Below, in pieces: positions 1 to 9,600 of a DNA stretch of 64,000 nucleotides. Below the pieces are notes generated by a model that made no database searches, had not been told where the DNA came from, and saw only the letters and a program-made list of their open reading frames with translations. The stretch comes from Candidatus Poribacteria bacterium (GTDB lineage: Bacteria; Poribacteria; WGA-4E; WGA-3G): assembly GCA_009841255.1 (NCBI GenBank), contig VXMD01000020.1, forward strand, positions 81,394-145,393, in the 5' to 3' direction. Made by a program: the position numbers and the translations under genes. Each line of letters begins with the position of its first letter. The first letter of the stretch is position 1.

Positions 1-1212
1 TTGGATCAGCGAGCTGCCTTCAGCACGATGACGAAACATCTGGAAATTGTGCATCGGGTAGATCAGATTCCGGGTGCCATCAATCGAAGTTTCAGTGCTT
101 TGCGTTCGGGGAGACCGGGACCTGTACTGATCGAGTTGGCAAAAGATGCGTTGGATGCCGAAGCGAATTTTCCAGTTCCGCCACGGAATAACGGTATCCA
201 GACGACCGCAAGTCCGCAAGACGTAGATGCAGCACTGGCGTTGTTGAGCACGGCAGAACGTCCAATGATTATTGCAGGCGGGGGTATTAACCATACACGC
301 GCAACTGCGGAAATACTTGAGTTCGCGGAACTATTGGACGCACCAATCGTGATGACCGGTTTTGGGAAAGGTTCGGTGCCGGAAGACTCGCCGTATTCCA
401 TCGGTATCTTCCGAGACGGTGTCGCGCAAGCCGCGATGGATGCTTCCGATCTCATTGTTGCCGTTGGGACGCGGTTTAACTATCGGGACACCGGTAACTG
501 GAGCCTCAAGATTCCTCAACCCCTGTTGCACATTGAAGCGGACCCAGAAGAGATTCACAAAGAATATCCAGCGACTGTCGGTATCGGTGCGAACCCGAAA
601 CTGGTGCTACGTCAGTTGAACGCTGCGTTACGCGACGAGAAACGCACAGGCGGTTGGGGTGAAGGGTTACCTGAATTACGGCGACGCTTTATGGCAACTG
701 AACACCCTCAGATCCTCCAAGAGATGCGCGACGTGATGCCTCACGATGCGATTTTGTCGGTCGACGTTAATATTACCGGCTATGGGGCATTGGCACATTT
801 TCCGTGTTATCATCCGGGGAGTTACATCTTCTCCGGTGTATCTGTTGCGATGGGAATCGGATTGACGGGTGCCATTGGGGCACAGGTCGCCTATCCGGAT
901 CGGAAAGTTGTCGCCCTGAGCGGTGACGGCGGGTTTTTGATGACATGTCCGGATTTAGCAACCGCGGTGCTGTATGACCTACCCGTTGTAACGCTCGTGA
1001 TGAACGACAACCAGTATACTTCAATTGAACGCGGGCAGCTCCGACGTTTCGGCAAACGGATCGGTGTTGAACTCGCCAACCCAGACTTCGTGCAGTTCGC
1101 AGAATCGTTCGGCGCGATCGGATTACGCGTCGAAGATCCAAGTGATTTTAGACCGACGTTTGAAAAGGCACTCGCTTTGGATAGACCGGTTCTCCTTGAA
1201 GTCGTCAAGTAA
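1..1212 (+). CDS. Thiamine-diphosphate-dependent enzyme, acetolactate synthase-like (5' end outside window)
   Basis: The open frame runs in from the window edge, so the N-terminal part (roughly 150 residues by comparison with the usual 530-580) is missing and the leading TTG is probably internal. What remains is the end of the Pyr domain, the central TPP_enzyme_M domain (about residues 70-200) and the PP domain. The ThDP/Mg signature is visible as GDGG near residue 305 with NDNQY about 26 residues later. The family (acetolactate synthase, glyoxylate carboligase, benzoylformate decarboxylase and relatives) decarboxylates 2-keto acids through ThDP. Substrate cannot be told from this fragment and there is no neighbouring ilvN/ilvC. 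The family call is secure; the specific reaction is not. Confidence 0.9.
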   Translation: MDQRAAFSTMTKHLEIVHRVDQIPGAINRSFSALRSGRPGPVLIELAKDALDAEANFPVPPRNNGIQTTASPQDVDAALALLSTAERPMIIAGGGINHTRATAEILEFAELLDAPIVMTGFGKGSVPEDSPYSIGIFRDGVAQAAMDASDLIVAVGTRFNYRDTGNWSLKIPQPLLHIEADPEEIHKEYPATVGIGANPKLVLRQLNAALRDEKRTGGWGEGLPELRRRFMATEHPQILQEMRDVMPHDAILSVDVNITGYGALAHFPCYHPGSYIFSGVSVAMGIGLTGAIGAQVAYPDRKVVALSGDGGFLMTCPDLATAVLYDLPVVTLVMNDNQYTSIERGQLRRFGKRIGVELANPDFVQFAESFGAIGLRVEDPSDFRPTFEKALALDRPVLLEVVK

Positions 1213-1265
1213 TCTTGCCACAATCGGCAGTGGGTGGAGGGGTTTTCGTTTTGCGATGGCCTCAA

Positions 1266-1380
1266 AACCCGTAGTTCGTATTGTCCCGCAAGCCCACACG
1301 CGGCTTGCGCGTGGAGAGCGGATATAAGGGACGCATCTGATGGTTCTAACGCCCGTGATTTCTCCGCAAGGTATAATTAG
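1266..1380 (+). repeat. Dispersed intergenic repeat with hairpin, ending in CCGCAAGG leader motif
   Basis: The gap before the phosphofructokinase carries modules seen again elsewhere. A hairpin built on GCAAGCC / GGCTTGC (about 1290-1313) is followed by TGGTTCTAAC and then CCGCAAGGTATAATTAG at 1364-1380. A closely related block occurs inverted at 33355-33450. I read this as a genome-wide intergenic repeat whose last part provides or mimics a ribosome-binding leader. Confidence 0.55.
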
Positions 1381-1395
1381 AAAAAGGAGTTGGAT

Positions 1396-2598
1396 ATGGC
1401 GAAAAAGATCGGTGTTCTGACGGGTGGCGGCGATACAAGTGCTCTGAACGCCACCCTTAAAGGCATTGCATTGAAAGCCGAAGAACTCGGTTTTGAACTC
1501 ATCGGATTTATGGAAGGCTGGCGTGGTGTTTTGAAGGGTGGGCACTACTTTACGCTAACGCCTGATCTGATTGACGAAAACCGAGGTGGGACGCTGCTAA
1601 AGAGCTCACGCACAAACCTGATAAAAGATGGTAAATTAGATGAAGCGGTCAGCAATCTGAAAAAACTGGATATTAGCGGACTGATTCCGATCGGTGGTGA
1701 TGATACGTTGACGGTCGGGACCGCACTGTCCGATCAATTCACAACCACGTTCGTCACCAAAACAATTGATAACGATGTGGGTATCAATCCGCCTGAAGGG
1801 GATGCTGTCGATTACTCTAAGATGGTTAACTATTTCTGTCCAGGCTTCCCTTCATCTGCCAACAGAGTCATCAATTACGTCCAAGATCTGCGGACAACGA
1901 CCTACTCCCACGATCGTGTGATTGTTGTTGAAGCGATGGGAAGAGATGCGGGTTGGTTGACCTTATCCGCCGCTTATGGACTCGCGGATCTTATCGTTGT
2001 TCCAGAAGTGCCGTATCAACCGGAGAAGCTGGCGGAAGCGATTCGTGAAAAACACGCAGCACAAGGGAACGTCATCGTCGTTGTATCTGAGGGTATCCGA
2101 AATGACGATGGAGAATTGATGATTACTTCACAGGCGGAACTCGATGCTTTTGGGCATACGAAACCGGGTGGGTGTTCAGAAATTATTGTTGAGACGATGA
2201 AGAAACTGCTTCCCGAGATTTCAAGTTCTGCGTTTCGGGCATTGATACTCGGTTATCTCCAGCGGTGCGGGAGCCCGATACCCTTGGATAGAGACATCGC
2301 GATGAAGGCGGGTGCGATGGCGGTGCAAGCACTCTCAGACGGAATGTTCAACGGTGTTGCGACGATTACTCGAACAGAGGTCGGCATTGAACCGACTCTA
2401 TTGCCGTTAGATCAAGTGCTAAAGCGGGATGCTTCTGGACATGTTATCCGGCGAAGTCTCGATCTGCGGTTCTACGACGCGGAACGGTACCAGATATCTC
2501 CAGCGGGTGTGGGGTATTTCCGTCCGTTGTTCGGGGACTTGCCACGCCCAGAATTGTCATTGGGTGATCAATTGATTAAGATCGGGGAGATCGGGTAA
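1396..2598 (+). CDS. pfkA: 6-phosphofructokinase, likely pyrophosphate-dependent
   Basis: Phosphorylates fructose 6-phosphate to fructose 1,6-bisphosphate in cytosolic glycolysis. The 400-residue protein has the PFK phosphate-binding start (TGGGDTSALNA, residues 9-19), GGDD at 100-103, TKTIDND at 121-127 and MGRDAGW further on. In this family an Asp after GGD and a Lys before TIDND mark PPi-using enzymes, whereas ATP enzymes have Gly at both places, so a PPi-dependent (reversible) enzyme is the best reading. I chose ATG 1396 over the upstream TTG 1390 because AGGAG (1385-1389) sits 6 nt before it. It is followed directly by a strong hairpin terminator, so it is probably monocistronic. Confidence 0.92.
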   Translation: MAKKIGVLTGGGDTSALNATLKGIALKAEELGFELIGFMEGWRGVLKGGHYFTLTPDLIDENRGGTLLKSSRTNLIKDGKLDEAVSNLKKLDISGLIPIGGDDTLTVGTALSDQFTTTFVTKTIDNDVGINPPEGDAVDYSKMVNYFCPGFPSSANRVINYVQDLRTTTYSHDRVIVVEAMGRDAGWLTLSAAYGLADLIVVPEVPYQPEKLAEAIREKHAAQGNVIVVVSEGIRNDDGELMITSQAELDAFGHTKPGGCSEIIVETMKKLLPEISSSAFRALILGYLQRCGSPIPLDRDIAMKAGAMAVQALSDGMFNGVATITRTEVGIEPTLLPLDQVLKRDASGHVIRRSLDLRFYDAERYQISPAGVGYFRPLFGDLPRPELSLGDQLIKIGEIG

Positions 2599-2622
2599 GA
2601 AGCGGGGTTTTTAGTAAATGTA

Positions 2623-2653
2623 GGCGCGGTTTCAAACCGCGCCTTTAATTTTT
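2623..2653 (+). terminator. Rho-independent terminator after pfkA
   Basis: A GC-rich stem GGCGCGGTT / AACCGCGCC with a 3-nt loop (2623-2643) is followed by TTTAATTTTT. It lies 25 nt past the pfk stop. The stem also resembles the repeat-type hairpin at 40080-40101, so it may be a recruited dispersed repeat. Confidence 0.75.
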
Positions 2654-2735
2654 AGTATAAATGTTTTTCCTTCCCCGTAGTAAGAATCGTAGATGTGCTG
2701 ATAAACCGCTAAGGATTTTACAATGTTGTAGAACC

Positions 2736-3290
2736 CTATTTGCTCAATCTGTTTGATGCGAAAGAAAATTCCTCCGCAACTACGAACCTGTCATTCGTTT
2801 CAGGGGAGCGGTAGATGAGACTGAGGGTGGCAATCTCACATCGGATGGGCCGCCATTCGGTTTGGAGTCGCTCCTGTTCGGTCTGAAGGGATCGGTGTTG
2901 GAATTGTCCAACTGAGAGGTGTGGATGGAAACCGTCAGCGAATCGTGCTGTGTCGTCATAATCGGGAAGGTGGTGCATAAGTGTGCTATGTAACCGCACA
3001 ATTACGTCTTCGGGTTCTGGAACTAAGAACATCGTACACGACTTTCGGTGTCGGAAAGCATCAAAGCGAGCGAGTTCGACAGAGAACGGTGCTATCTGTT
3101 GGGCGGCTTGTGTGAGGGCAGGGATAACTGATCCGAAGTCGTGTTGTTCCGCGAATGGATAGAGCAGTGTTATATGTGGCATCCATCGCAGGAAGTTACG
3201 GTCGTGGACGCTGCGAATAGCTTGGATAGGAGATTGTACGGATTCTGGCGGGATGAGGACAACAGCAGTGGTGTGAGTTTTGTTGGGCAT
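2736..3290 (-). CDS. 2H phosphoesterase superfamily protein (2'-5' RNA ligase-like)
   Basis: A 184-residue protein with the two HxT/S signatures that define the 2H fold: HITLLYPF near residues 39-46 and HPHLSVGQ near residues 122-129. Members act on 2',3'-cyclic phosphates or 2'-5' phosphodiester bonds of RNA or nucleotides, usually in the cytosol; the physiological substrate of free-standing bacterial members is generally unknown. There is no signal peptide. It is a single gene between the pfk terminator and a repeat-rich gap and has no evident operon partners. No clear Shine-Dalgarno precedes the ATG. Confidence 0.85.
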   Translation of the reverse strand: MPNKTHTTAVVLIPPESVQSPIQAIRSVHDRNFLRWMPHITLLYPFAEQHDFGSVIPALTQAAQQIAPFSVELARFDAFRHRKSCTMFLVPEPEDVIVRLHSTLMHHLPDYDDTARFADGFHPHLSVGQFQHRSLQTEQERLQTEWRPIRCEIATLSLIYRSPETNDRFVVAEEFSFASNRLSK

Positions 3291-3469
3291 ATTTTACTTG
3301 TGTCCACCTGAGTACCACTCCATTACACTACGCTGTGGTTTTTGGATATTCTAAGCCTCTTCCTTAAAATCAAGACGCAAGCCTGCAACAACGGCGCAGG
3401 CGGATATATGAGACGCACGTGATAAATAGGGCGCACATTGTTCCTCCGCAAGGAATAATTAAAAATTTA
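3291..3469. repeat. Gene-free gap with dispersed repeat modules
   Basis: Contains GCCTGCAACAACGGCGCAGG (3381-3400), found as an exact inverted copy at 10634-10653, and a CCGCAAGGAATAATTAAAAA copy (3446-3465). Here that motif points away from any start codon, because both flanking genes are on the minus strand. This suggests it belongs to a mobile or amplified repeat rather than a dedicated RBS. Confidence 0.6.
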
Positions 3470-4267
3470 TCAACCAACGGACATCCCCCAACGACCACCG
3501 TCAACGTGTAGTGTCTGTCCTGTAATGTAAGAGGCATCGTCGCTGAGCAGGAATGCGATCGTGGATGCGATCTCTTCTGGAGCGGCGAGACGTTTCATAA
3601 TGCACGAAGAGATCGATAATTCCTCTAACTCCTTTTTTCGAGCAGCTGGATCCGCGGCTCCACCGAAGTGCATCTCCGTAACGATCCAACCCGGGGCGAC
3701 GGCGTTCACGCGAATATCGTATTCGATGAATTCGTATGCCATCGTTTTTGTGACAGAGACCAGAGCGGATTTAATCGCATCGTAGATCCACTGCCCAGGT
3801 CTGCCGAGATAACCCCCCTCTGATGAGAGATTGACGATAGCACCGCCCTCTTTCTTCAGCAACGGTAGTAGTAACTGCGTAATCAGGACCCAACCTCGGA
3901 GACCAATTGCGGTTTCGATGTCCCAATTAGATAACCACGCGCCGTCTTCAATTTTACCGATCCTCAAGATAGCAGCATTATTGACGAGGATGTGAAGTGT
4001 AGAAAACTGTTCGGCGACGGCATTCGCAGCAGCGCGGACGCTTTCGTCATCGGCGAGATCGACCTCTACAAACAGTGCCTTCCCACCTGTCTCTTGGATT
4101 TCGGCGACTGCCTTACGTGCCATTTCTGCGTTTTTATCGGCGATGATGACGTGCGCGCCTTCGGATGCAAGGCGGTTCGCCGTCGCTCTTCCGATGCCAG
4201 AGGCACCGCCTGTGATCAAGGCGACTTTATCCATAAAACGAATTGTTCCTAACAGATTGGTTTGCAT
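3470..4267 (-). CDS. Short-chain dehydrogenase/reductase, tandem copy 1
   Basis: A classical SDR of 265 residues. It shows the Rossmann TGGASGIG nucleotide motif (residues 19-26), NNAA in the middle, a catalytic Ser in NLSSEGG, and the YDAIK Tyr-x3-Lys pair. Such enzymes perform NAD(P)H-linked oxidoreduction of alcohols and ketones in the cytosol; the substrate is not recognisable. It is very similar to the next gene upstream (4308-5108), including the unusual N-terminal leader MQTN...GTIRF, so the two arose by tandem duplication. AGGA lies 11 nt before the ATG in both copies. It is probably the last gene of a three-SDR operon. Confidence 0.9.
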   Translation of the reverse strand: MQTNLLGTIRFMDKVALITGGASGIGRATANRLASEGAHVIIADKNAEMARKAVAEIQETGGKALFVEVDLADDESVRAAANAVAEQFSTLHILVNNAAILRIGKIEDGAWLSNWDIETAIGLRGWVLITQLLLPLLKKEGGAIVNLSSEGGYLGRPGQWIYDAIKSALVSVTKTMAYEFIEYDIRVNAVAPGWIVTEMHFGGAADPAARKKELEELSISSCIMKRLAAPEEIASTIAFLLSDDASYITGQTLHVDGGRWGMSVG

Positions 4268-4307
4268 CTGTTGCTAAGTCCTTTGATGTATGGATTCGTG
4301 TTGAAGT

Positions 4308-5108
4308 TCATCGACCGACGGACATCCCCCAACGACCACCGTCTACATGTATCGTTTGCCCCGTGATGTAAGAAGCATCGTCGCTGAGGAGGAAGGCGAT
4401 CGCGGATGCGATTTCCTCTGGTCCACAGCGGCGTTTCATGATGCAAGAATTAATCGGCGTCTCCTCCAATTCCTTCTTACGTGCGGCGGGATCAGGGGCT
4501 CTCCCGAAGTGCATCTCCGTGACAACCCAGCCAGGGGCGACGGCGTTAACACGAATACCGTATTCGACGAATTCATACGCCATTGTTTTCGTAAGAGAGA
4601 CCAATGCCGATTTAATCGCATCGTAGACCCATCCGCCAGGCCTGCCGAGATAACCGCCCTCTGATGAAAGATTGACGATAGCCGCTCCTTCCTGTTTCAA
4701 AAGCGGTAACAGGTGCTGCGTGATGACGACCCAACCGCGGAGCCCGATTGCGGTCTCGGGTTGCCAATTTGGAATCCATCCGCCGTCTTCAATTTTACCA
4801 CCTCTCGCGATAGCAGCGTTATTGACGAGGATATGGAGCGCGGAAAACTTTTCGGTGACTTCCCGCGCGGCGGCTTGGACACTGTCATCATCGGCGAGAT
4901 CGACCTCTATAAAAAGTGCCTTCCCACCTGTCTCTTGGATTTCAGCGACCGCCTGGTTCGCCATTTCAGCGTTGATATCGGCGATGATGACGTGCGCACC
5001 CTCAGCGGCGAGACGGTTCGCGGTCGCCCGACCGATACCGGAGGCACCGCCCGTTATCAAGGCGACTTTATCTGTAAAACGGATTGTTCCCCATTGGTTT
5101 GTTTGCAT
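4308..5108 (-). CDS. Short-chain dehydrogenase/reductase, tandem copy 2
   Basis: A 266-residue SDR with the same layout as its neighbour: TGGASGIG, NNAA, Ser in NLSSEGG, and YDAIK. Most differences from the other copy lie between residues 100 and 150 and in the segment before the C-terminal TGQTIHVDGG. The close match in both coding and pre-start sequence implies a fairly recent duplication. The intergenic distance to copy 1 is 40 nt, consistent with co-transcription. Product and substrate are unknown beyond NAD(P)-dependent oxidoreduction. Confidence 0.9.
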   Translation of the reverse strand: MQTNQWGTIRFTDKVALITGGASGIGRATANRLAAEGAHVIIADINAEMANQAVAEIQETGGKALFIEVDLADDDSVQAAAREVTEKFSALHILVNNAAIARGGKIEDGGWIPNWQPETAIGLRGWVVITQHLLPLLKQEGAAIVNLSSEGGYLGRPGGWVYDAIKSALVSLTKTMAYEFVEYGIRVNAVAPGWVVTEMHFGRAPDPAARKKELEETPINSCIMKRRCGPEEIASAIAFLLSDDASYITGQTIHVDGGRWGMSVGR

Positions 5109-5158
5109 TATGTTGTGAGTCCTTCTATTGAGCCGTCAGCGGTCAGCCCTCAGCAGTA

Positions 5159-5180
5159 GGGGCAGGTCTTGTGCCTGCCC
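5159..5180. repeat. Small palindromic intergenic repeat
   Basis: GGGCAGG and CCTGCCC form a 7-bp stem with a 7-nt loop (5160-5180) in the 100-nt gap between SDR genes. It is followed by GCGAGCACAGTTCGCTCC-type sequence. It looks like a dispersed hairpin repeat; it has no T-run, so a terminator role is doubtful. Confidence 0.5.
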
Positions 5181-5208
5181 GTATGAGAATCGCGAGCACA
5201 GTTCGCTC

Positions 5209-5982
5209 CTACACACCTGCGGCGAATCCGCCATCGACGAGTAGGGAGGCACCGGTAACCCATTCTGCCTCGTCAGAGGCGAAGAAGACCGCGGCGCGTC
5301 CAATGTCTCTCGGTAGACCGAAACGTGGCATAGCCGTTTTTTCCAATGCTTCTTCAATCTGTTCGGGGGTGAGATAGTCCTGGATTGCCGTCTCGATATA
5401 GCCGGGACAGATGGCGTTGACGGTTATGCCGAATTGCCCGATTTCCAAAGCGATATCTCGAACCATATTGACAATAGCGGCTTTCGCGGGGGCATACGCA
5501 GGTCCGGCACCACCGCCATAGGCGTGAACGGAGGCGATCTGGATAATTCTTCCAAATTTCGATTGTTTCAGGTGTGGAATGGCGAGTTTCGTCGCAATGA
5601 AGACCCCGCGGAGGTTGACACCAACGACGCTGTCCCAATCCGCGATTGAGAGTTCCTGCGCACCACCGGGGATATGGATCCCGGCGTTATTGACGAGAAC
5701 ATCGAGTCCGCCAAAATGTTCGACGGTTCGCTGAATGACGTGTGCGACCTGCGCTTCGTCGGCGACATCGGCTTGGAGGAAGAGTCCTTCTGCACCGAGT
5801 TTCTCGATTTCCGTGACAGTCGGGGTTGTGGTATCGGTTTCGTGGTATTTGCCGCGGAGTGGGGTTTCCTGTCTATCGACGACAGCAACCCGCGCACCCT
5901 CACGAGCGAATTCGAGTGCGATGCCGCGTCCAATACCTGAACTTCCACCGGTTACAATGCAGATGCGATCCTTGAGTAGCAT
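5209..5982 (-). CDS. Short-chain dehydrogenase/reductase (third of the cluster)
   Basis: A 257-residue classical SDR: TGGSSGIG at residues 11-18, NNAG in the middle, a Ser in IIQIASVHA, and YAPAK as the Tyr/Lys active-site pair. The C-terminus ends TGASLLVDGGF, the usual SDR ending. It is more divergent from the two copies to its left than they are from each other, and has a distinct segment near residues 40-55 after the cofactor region. It is the first gene of the minus-strand SDR run. The family call is firm; the substrate is unknown. Confidence 0.9.
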   Translation of the reverse strand: MLLKDRICIVTGGSSGIGRGIALEFAREGARVAVVDRQETPLRGKYHETDTTTPTVTEIEKLGAEGLFLQADVADEAQVAHVIQRTVEHFGGLDVLVNNAGIHIPGGAQELSIADWDSVVGVNLRGVFIATKLAIPHLKQSKFGRIIQIASVHAYGGGAGPAYAPAKAAIVNMVRDIALEIGQFGITVNAICPGYIETAIQDYLTPEQIEEALEKTAMPRFGLPRDIGRAAVFFASDEAEWVTGASLLVDGGFAAGV

Positions 5983-6016
5983 GTGGATTTTTCTCTTCCA
6001 AAGTAAAGGAACATCA

Positions 6017-6346
6017 TTAGGTCACAAAAACCCGCTGGCGCCTTATTGTTCCATCCGAAGGTGTAATGTGAATTTCAACGTTGCGGTTTAGTTTCTTCAG
6101 GATCATTAGGAGCCGTTCCACAGTGAAGTCTTCAAAATCCATCTTCTTCAAGCGAGACACATCATTCCGATTGAGTTCAAAGTGTTTCTCTGCTTTTGCA
6201 GGAGTCAGTTTGAGTTCCTCAAGAAGACGGTGGATTGCAAAAGCGAGGTCCACTCTTAACTGAAGGTATTCCGCTTCTTCCTCAGAGAAACCGATGTCCA
6301 AAAACACATTACCAGAACTTTCCTCAATTTTGACTTCTTCACCCAT
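6017..6346 (-). CDS. XRE-type antitoxin, HigA-like (orphaned)
   Basis: A 109-residue helix-turn-helix protein of the HTH_37 type. The N-terminus carries the signature ESSGNVFLDIGF typical of antitoxins paired with phage Gp49/HigB-type toxins, and the HTH spans roughly residues 40-85 (LTPAKAEKHFELNRNDVSRL). Such proteins bind the toxin and repress their own operon. GGAGG lies 6 nt before the ATG. The toxin immediately upstream is reduced to a stub, so this antitoxin has no partner here; it may persist as a regulator or counteract toxins elsewhere. Confidence 0.85.
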   Translation of the reverse strand: MGEEVKIEESSGNVFLDIGFSEEEAEYLQLRVDLAFAIHRLLEELKLTPAKAEKHFELNRNDVSRLKKMDFEDFTVERLLMILKKLNRNVEIHITPSDGTIRRQRVFVT

Positions 6347-6347
6347 T

Positions 6348-6471
6348 TTTCGCCTCCAGCTTGAGCGATACGTAACGCTTCACCTATTGTCTCTCGCGTG
6401 GGTTTAGGGAAACGCCGGAGCTGCTCCCGAGAATCCCCAATCCATTTCACATCTCTCATCGTTTCATCCAA
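6348..6471 (-). pseudogene. Truncated HigB/RelE (Gp49-like) toxin
   Basis: The frame from TTG 6471 (or ATG 6459) encodes VKWIGDSREQLRRFP and a following TIGEALRIAQAGGE, the N-terminal part of a Gp49-like mRNA interferase. After about 35 residues the family sequence stops, and the frame runs out of register over the start of the antitoxin gene. The rest of the toxin, normally around 70 more residues, is missing, as though an internal deletion joined its 5' end to the antitoxin RBS. It is therefore non-functional as a toxin. Confidence 0.75.
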
Positions 6472-6491
6472 AGTTCCACCCTGTTATTGAC

Positions 6492-6521
6492 ATTATACCC
6501 CATCCTCCAAAATCCTTGCAA
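6492..6521 (-). promoter_or_regulatory. Candidate sigma-70 promoter of the toxin-antitoxin remnant
   Basis: On the minus strand TTGCAA (6516-6521) and TATAAT (6492-6497) are separated by 18 nt. They lie just upstream of the truncated toxin frame, so the antitoxin could still be expressed from the original operon promoter. Confidence 0.5.
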
Positions 6522-6638
6522 CGTTTTCTGCAATGCGTTTCTCTCATTGGTGTGCCTCTTGTCCCGCGTTGAGGCTACACTCTTGTGCTTCAATCTCAGC
6601 GAAGGTTAGAAACCCATCCAACAGGGATAACGCTAAAA

Positions 6639-9600
6639 TTAGAAATAGGATCTGCCGAGTGAGCTTCCAGTACCGAATGCGTTGTAAGGCACGCCAGCCG
6701 GTATGGTTCGGAGGCCCCACGTTTCAGTGGTTGCGTCGTAACCGACACCCATCGAAACCGCAGGCTCCTGAATCAGATTGACCTGGAAGGTGAAGTCCTG
6801 ACGGACGTTGTTATACGGGGAGTCCTCGCGTTTAATGCCAACGCGATTCCAAGAGATACGGAGGTTCCAATCGTGGAGATTGCGCGTCATACTAATGCGT
6901 TGCGAATAGAATTGCCCCTCAATCGGATAATAGATAAGGCTCACATCGAATTCAAGGTCTTGGCTAAAGCGGTAGCGTCCAGTGGCGGTAATAGATCGGG
7001 AGGCGCGTCTGGAGGTATGCCGTTTGCTAAAAGAGTTGCCGAGACTGATATTCCAAGAGGGACGGGTATAGCGGATGTTGGTACGGAAACCGACCATTTT
7101 AAACTGTTTCCCATCATCGGGATGCGGATTCGGATCGTGTGTGAACCGGACGGTCATATTTAAGTTGCGACTCGGAAGCGGAACGAATGTGAAATCGCTC
7201 TCAATAGGTTCATATTTCCGCCGATACAAAGGGTCGAACTCTGTGAAATCCGCCGTGAGTCGGGTATCAAAATAGAAGACACGGTGTGCCGACTGACTCC
7301 GTCGGGTCTTGATTTCAAAATTTGTGTTGAAGTTATAAGTGAGTCTCTTCCGTTCATAAAAATAGGTGCTCGGACCGAAAGGATAGAGGTTCTCATCTTC
7401 ATCAACAGCAGGCTGATAATTGAATCGGAGTGAGGATTGGATTTCGTGTCTCAACTTTCGGAGTCCAGGAATATAACCGACGTTGAAGACCCGGAAAAGC
7501 GTGTTTGTAGCGGACCCATTGAAACTGTAAACGCCTTTTACGATGTTCCTATTCTTATCTTGGTCTTGGTCGTGCCATATCATGTTCGTATTGAGATCAA
7601 GACTCATTTGGAGTTCCCGCAAGGGCGTAATCAGGAGCGTTGACTGCTTACGGATATCGAATCCGAGGTCCAGCGTCTGTAGAAATACATCTCTCTCATC
7701 GACTTTGCCCTTATAGACTTCTCTAAAGAAGTTACCGAGTTCAAGATCCAAGTCGAAACTGGTGCTTTCAAGGGTTGGAACGGTAAAAAGTGAAAGAATC
7801 GGTGTTTCGGTTTTGAACTTTTCAGCAACACTTTCCATACGATCGTTAAGACTCCCAAGGAAGGGTAGCGCACTCACACGCATCCGTGAGAAATTCAGAG
7901 TGAACTGTGGGAGTTTTTGTAGGGAAGTTGTGCCTTCATCCGTGAAATCGTGAACGTGCCGAACTTCGAGCCTACCGGTAATATCTCCGATAGTCTCCCG
8001 CGAAAATGTGAGGTTACCATTCTCGTCGCGATCGTTGTCAGCCACGGTAGACAAACCCGTGCCGTAGGTGAGTATTGCGAAAGTGTTAAGTCTGGATTCT
8101 CCGGGAAGCTTCAGTTCTTCCTTGAAATTACGGGCTTGCAATTCTGTTCTACCCGTGAAATTGATAGGGCGTCTCCCTTCGGCGCGACTATCCCATGGCG
8201 TATAGAAAGATTGTGTATGCCCCCATCGCATGATCCACCGTCTACCGATGCGTGTTGCGTTCTGTCGCTCGTAAGAGTAGCGGTCTGCGCCGTAGAAGTA
8301 GATGTCGCCTCGATAAGTTCTCTTTTTGTCGACTTTGATGAGCCGGAAGGATTTCTTGGTTTGAATGGGACGACTGCTGTATTCACCGGCATACAGTCTC
8401 TGTGCATCTGAAGCGACAGCACTCGGATCTTCCCACCGTCCCCGAAAACCGTGTTTCCGATAGACTTTCAGTTCGTCTTCGTCCTCGGCATCTTCTTCAG
8501 CATCAGGATCCTCGGAAACGGCGTCGTCGGACGGATCAGAAGTCGTCTCAGCTTCTACTTCGTCCTGTGGCGCGTCCTCCTCTACGGTTTGGTCCTCATC
8601 GGTGTCGACGGTGTCAACCTGTTGCGACGGCTCTGGTGTGGGCGGTCCAGTGGCAGATTCTTGTGTTTGCGTTTTTTCAATTGTATCTTGCGATTCACCG
8701 TTCTCCTCTATCTCTTGCGATTCACCGTCTTCCTCGGTTTTCTCCGGTGCGGGGTTCATCACCTCTTCGTAAAAAGCATCCCACTCCGCCTCGAACTGTT
8801 CGGCGAGTGCCTCGAAGGTCGGGGTCTCCTCTTTTTCAAGCAATTGGAAGATATAGAGACCTTCAGGCATGGTGATGGGTCTTCGTTCGATAACATCTCC
8901 AGGATTCTCTAATCGCCTCACTGCGGAACGCCACGAGGATTCCATTTCATTTAAGAGCAAGCCTTTCCCTTCATTAGGTTCGGATAAGGTCGGTTCGGCA
9001 ATATCTGTGAATTGATCCGGAACCTGTATCAGTTGCTCAAAGGACTCGCCTTCGTGGGCACGCTTGAGCATGTCATCTGCTAATTCGCGTAGGACGAATT
9101 CCGTATCTTCACTGGCGGTAATCGCGATGTCAATGCGGCTGAGCTTAATTTCGCGTTCGCCGTAGACATCAACAACACGATCGGCTTTAAGGATGTGAAA
9201 GGCGGATTCGGTTTGGACGATAGGGCTAATTTCTCCCTCTTGTAGTGCGAAGACGGTTTCCTCTAAAACTGGATCGAGTTTGGGTTCGCCATCTTCATCA
9301 ATTTCACCGGGCACGAGGAATCCCATGTCGCCGCCGTCGTAACGGGTATCGTAATGGTCAGAATTGCGTTGTGCGATCTGCGCGAAGTCAGCCCCCTCTT
9401 CTTGAAGTTGCTTGAGGACATCCCCTGCCTTATCTTTCGCACGCTGGACATCATCGTCCGTAATTTTATATTCAATGAAAATTTGCCGCAGCCAATAGCG
9501 GTCGTATTCACCGTCAAGCCGGTCCTGTAATTCCTCCGCCTTTTCCTTCAACTTTGTGCGCTGGTTCGGTGTTACATCGGGTGGAATCGGGATATAGATC

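Noticed and set aside
8402..8912. Plus-strand frames opposite lptD
   Set aside because: Shadow frames of the acidic linker region; Arg/Pro-rich or Leu/Phe-rich composition is explained by the opposite strand.
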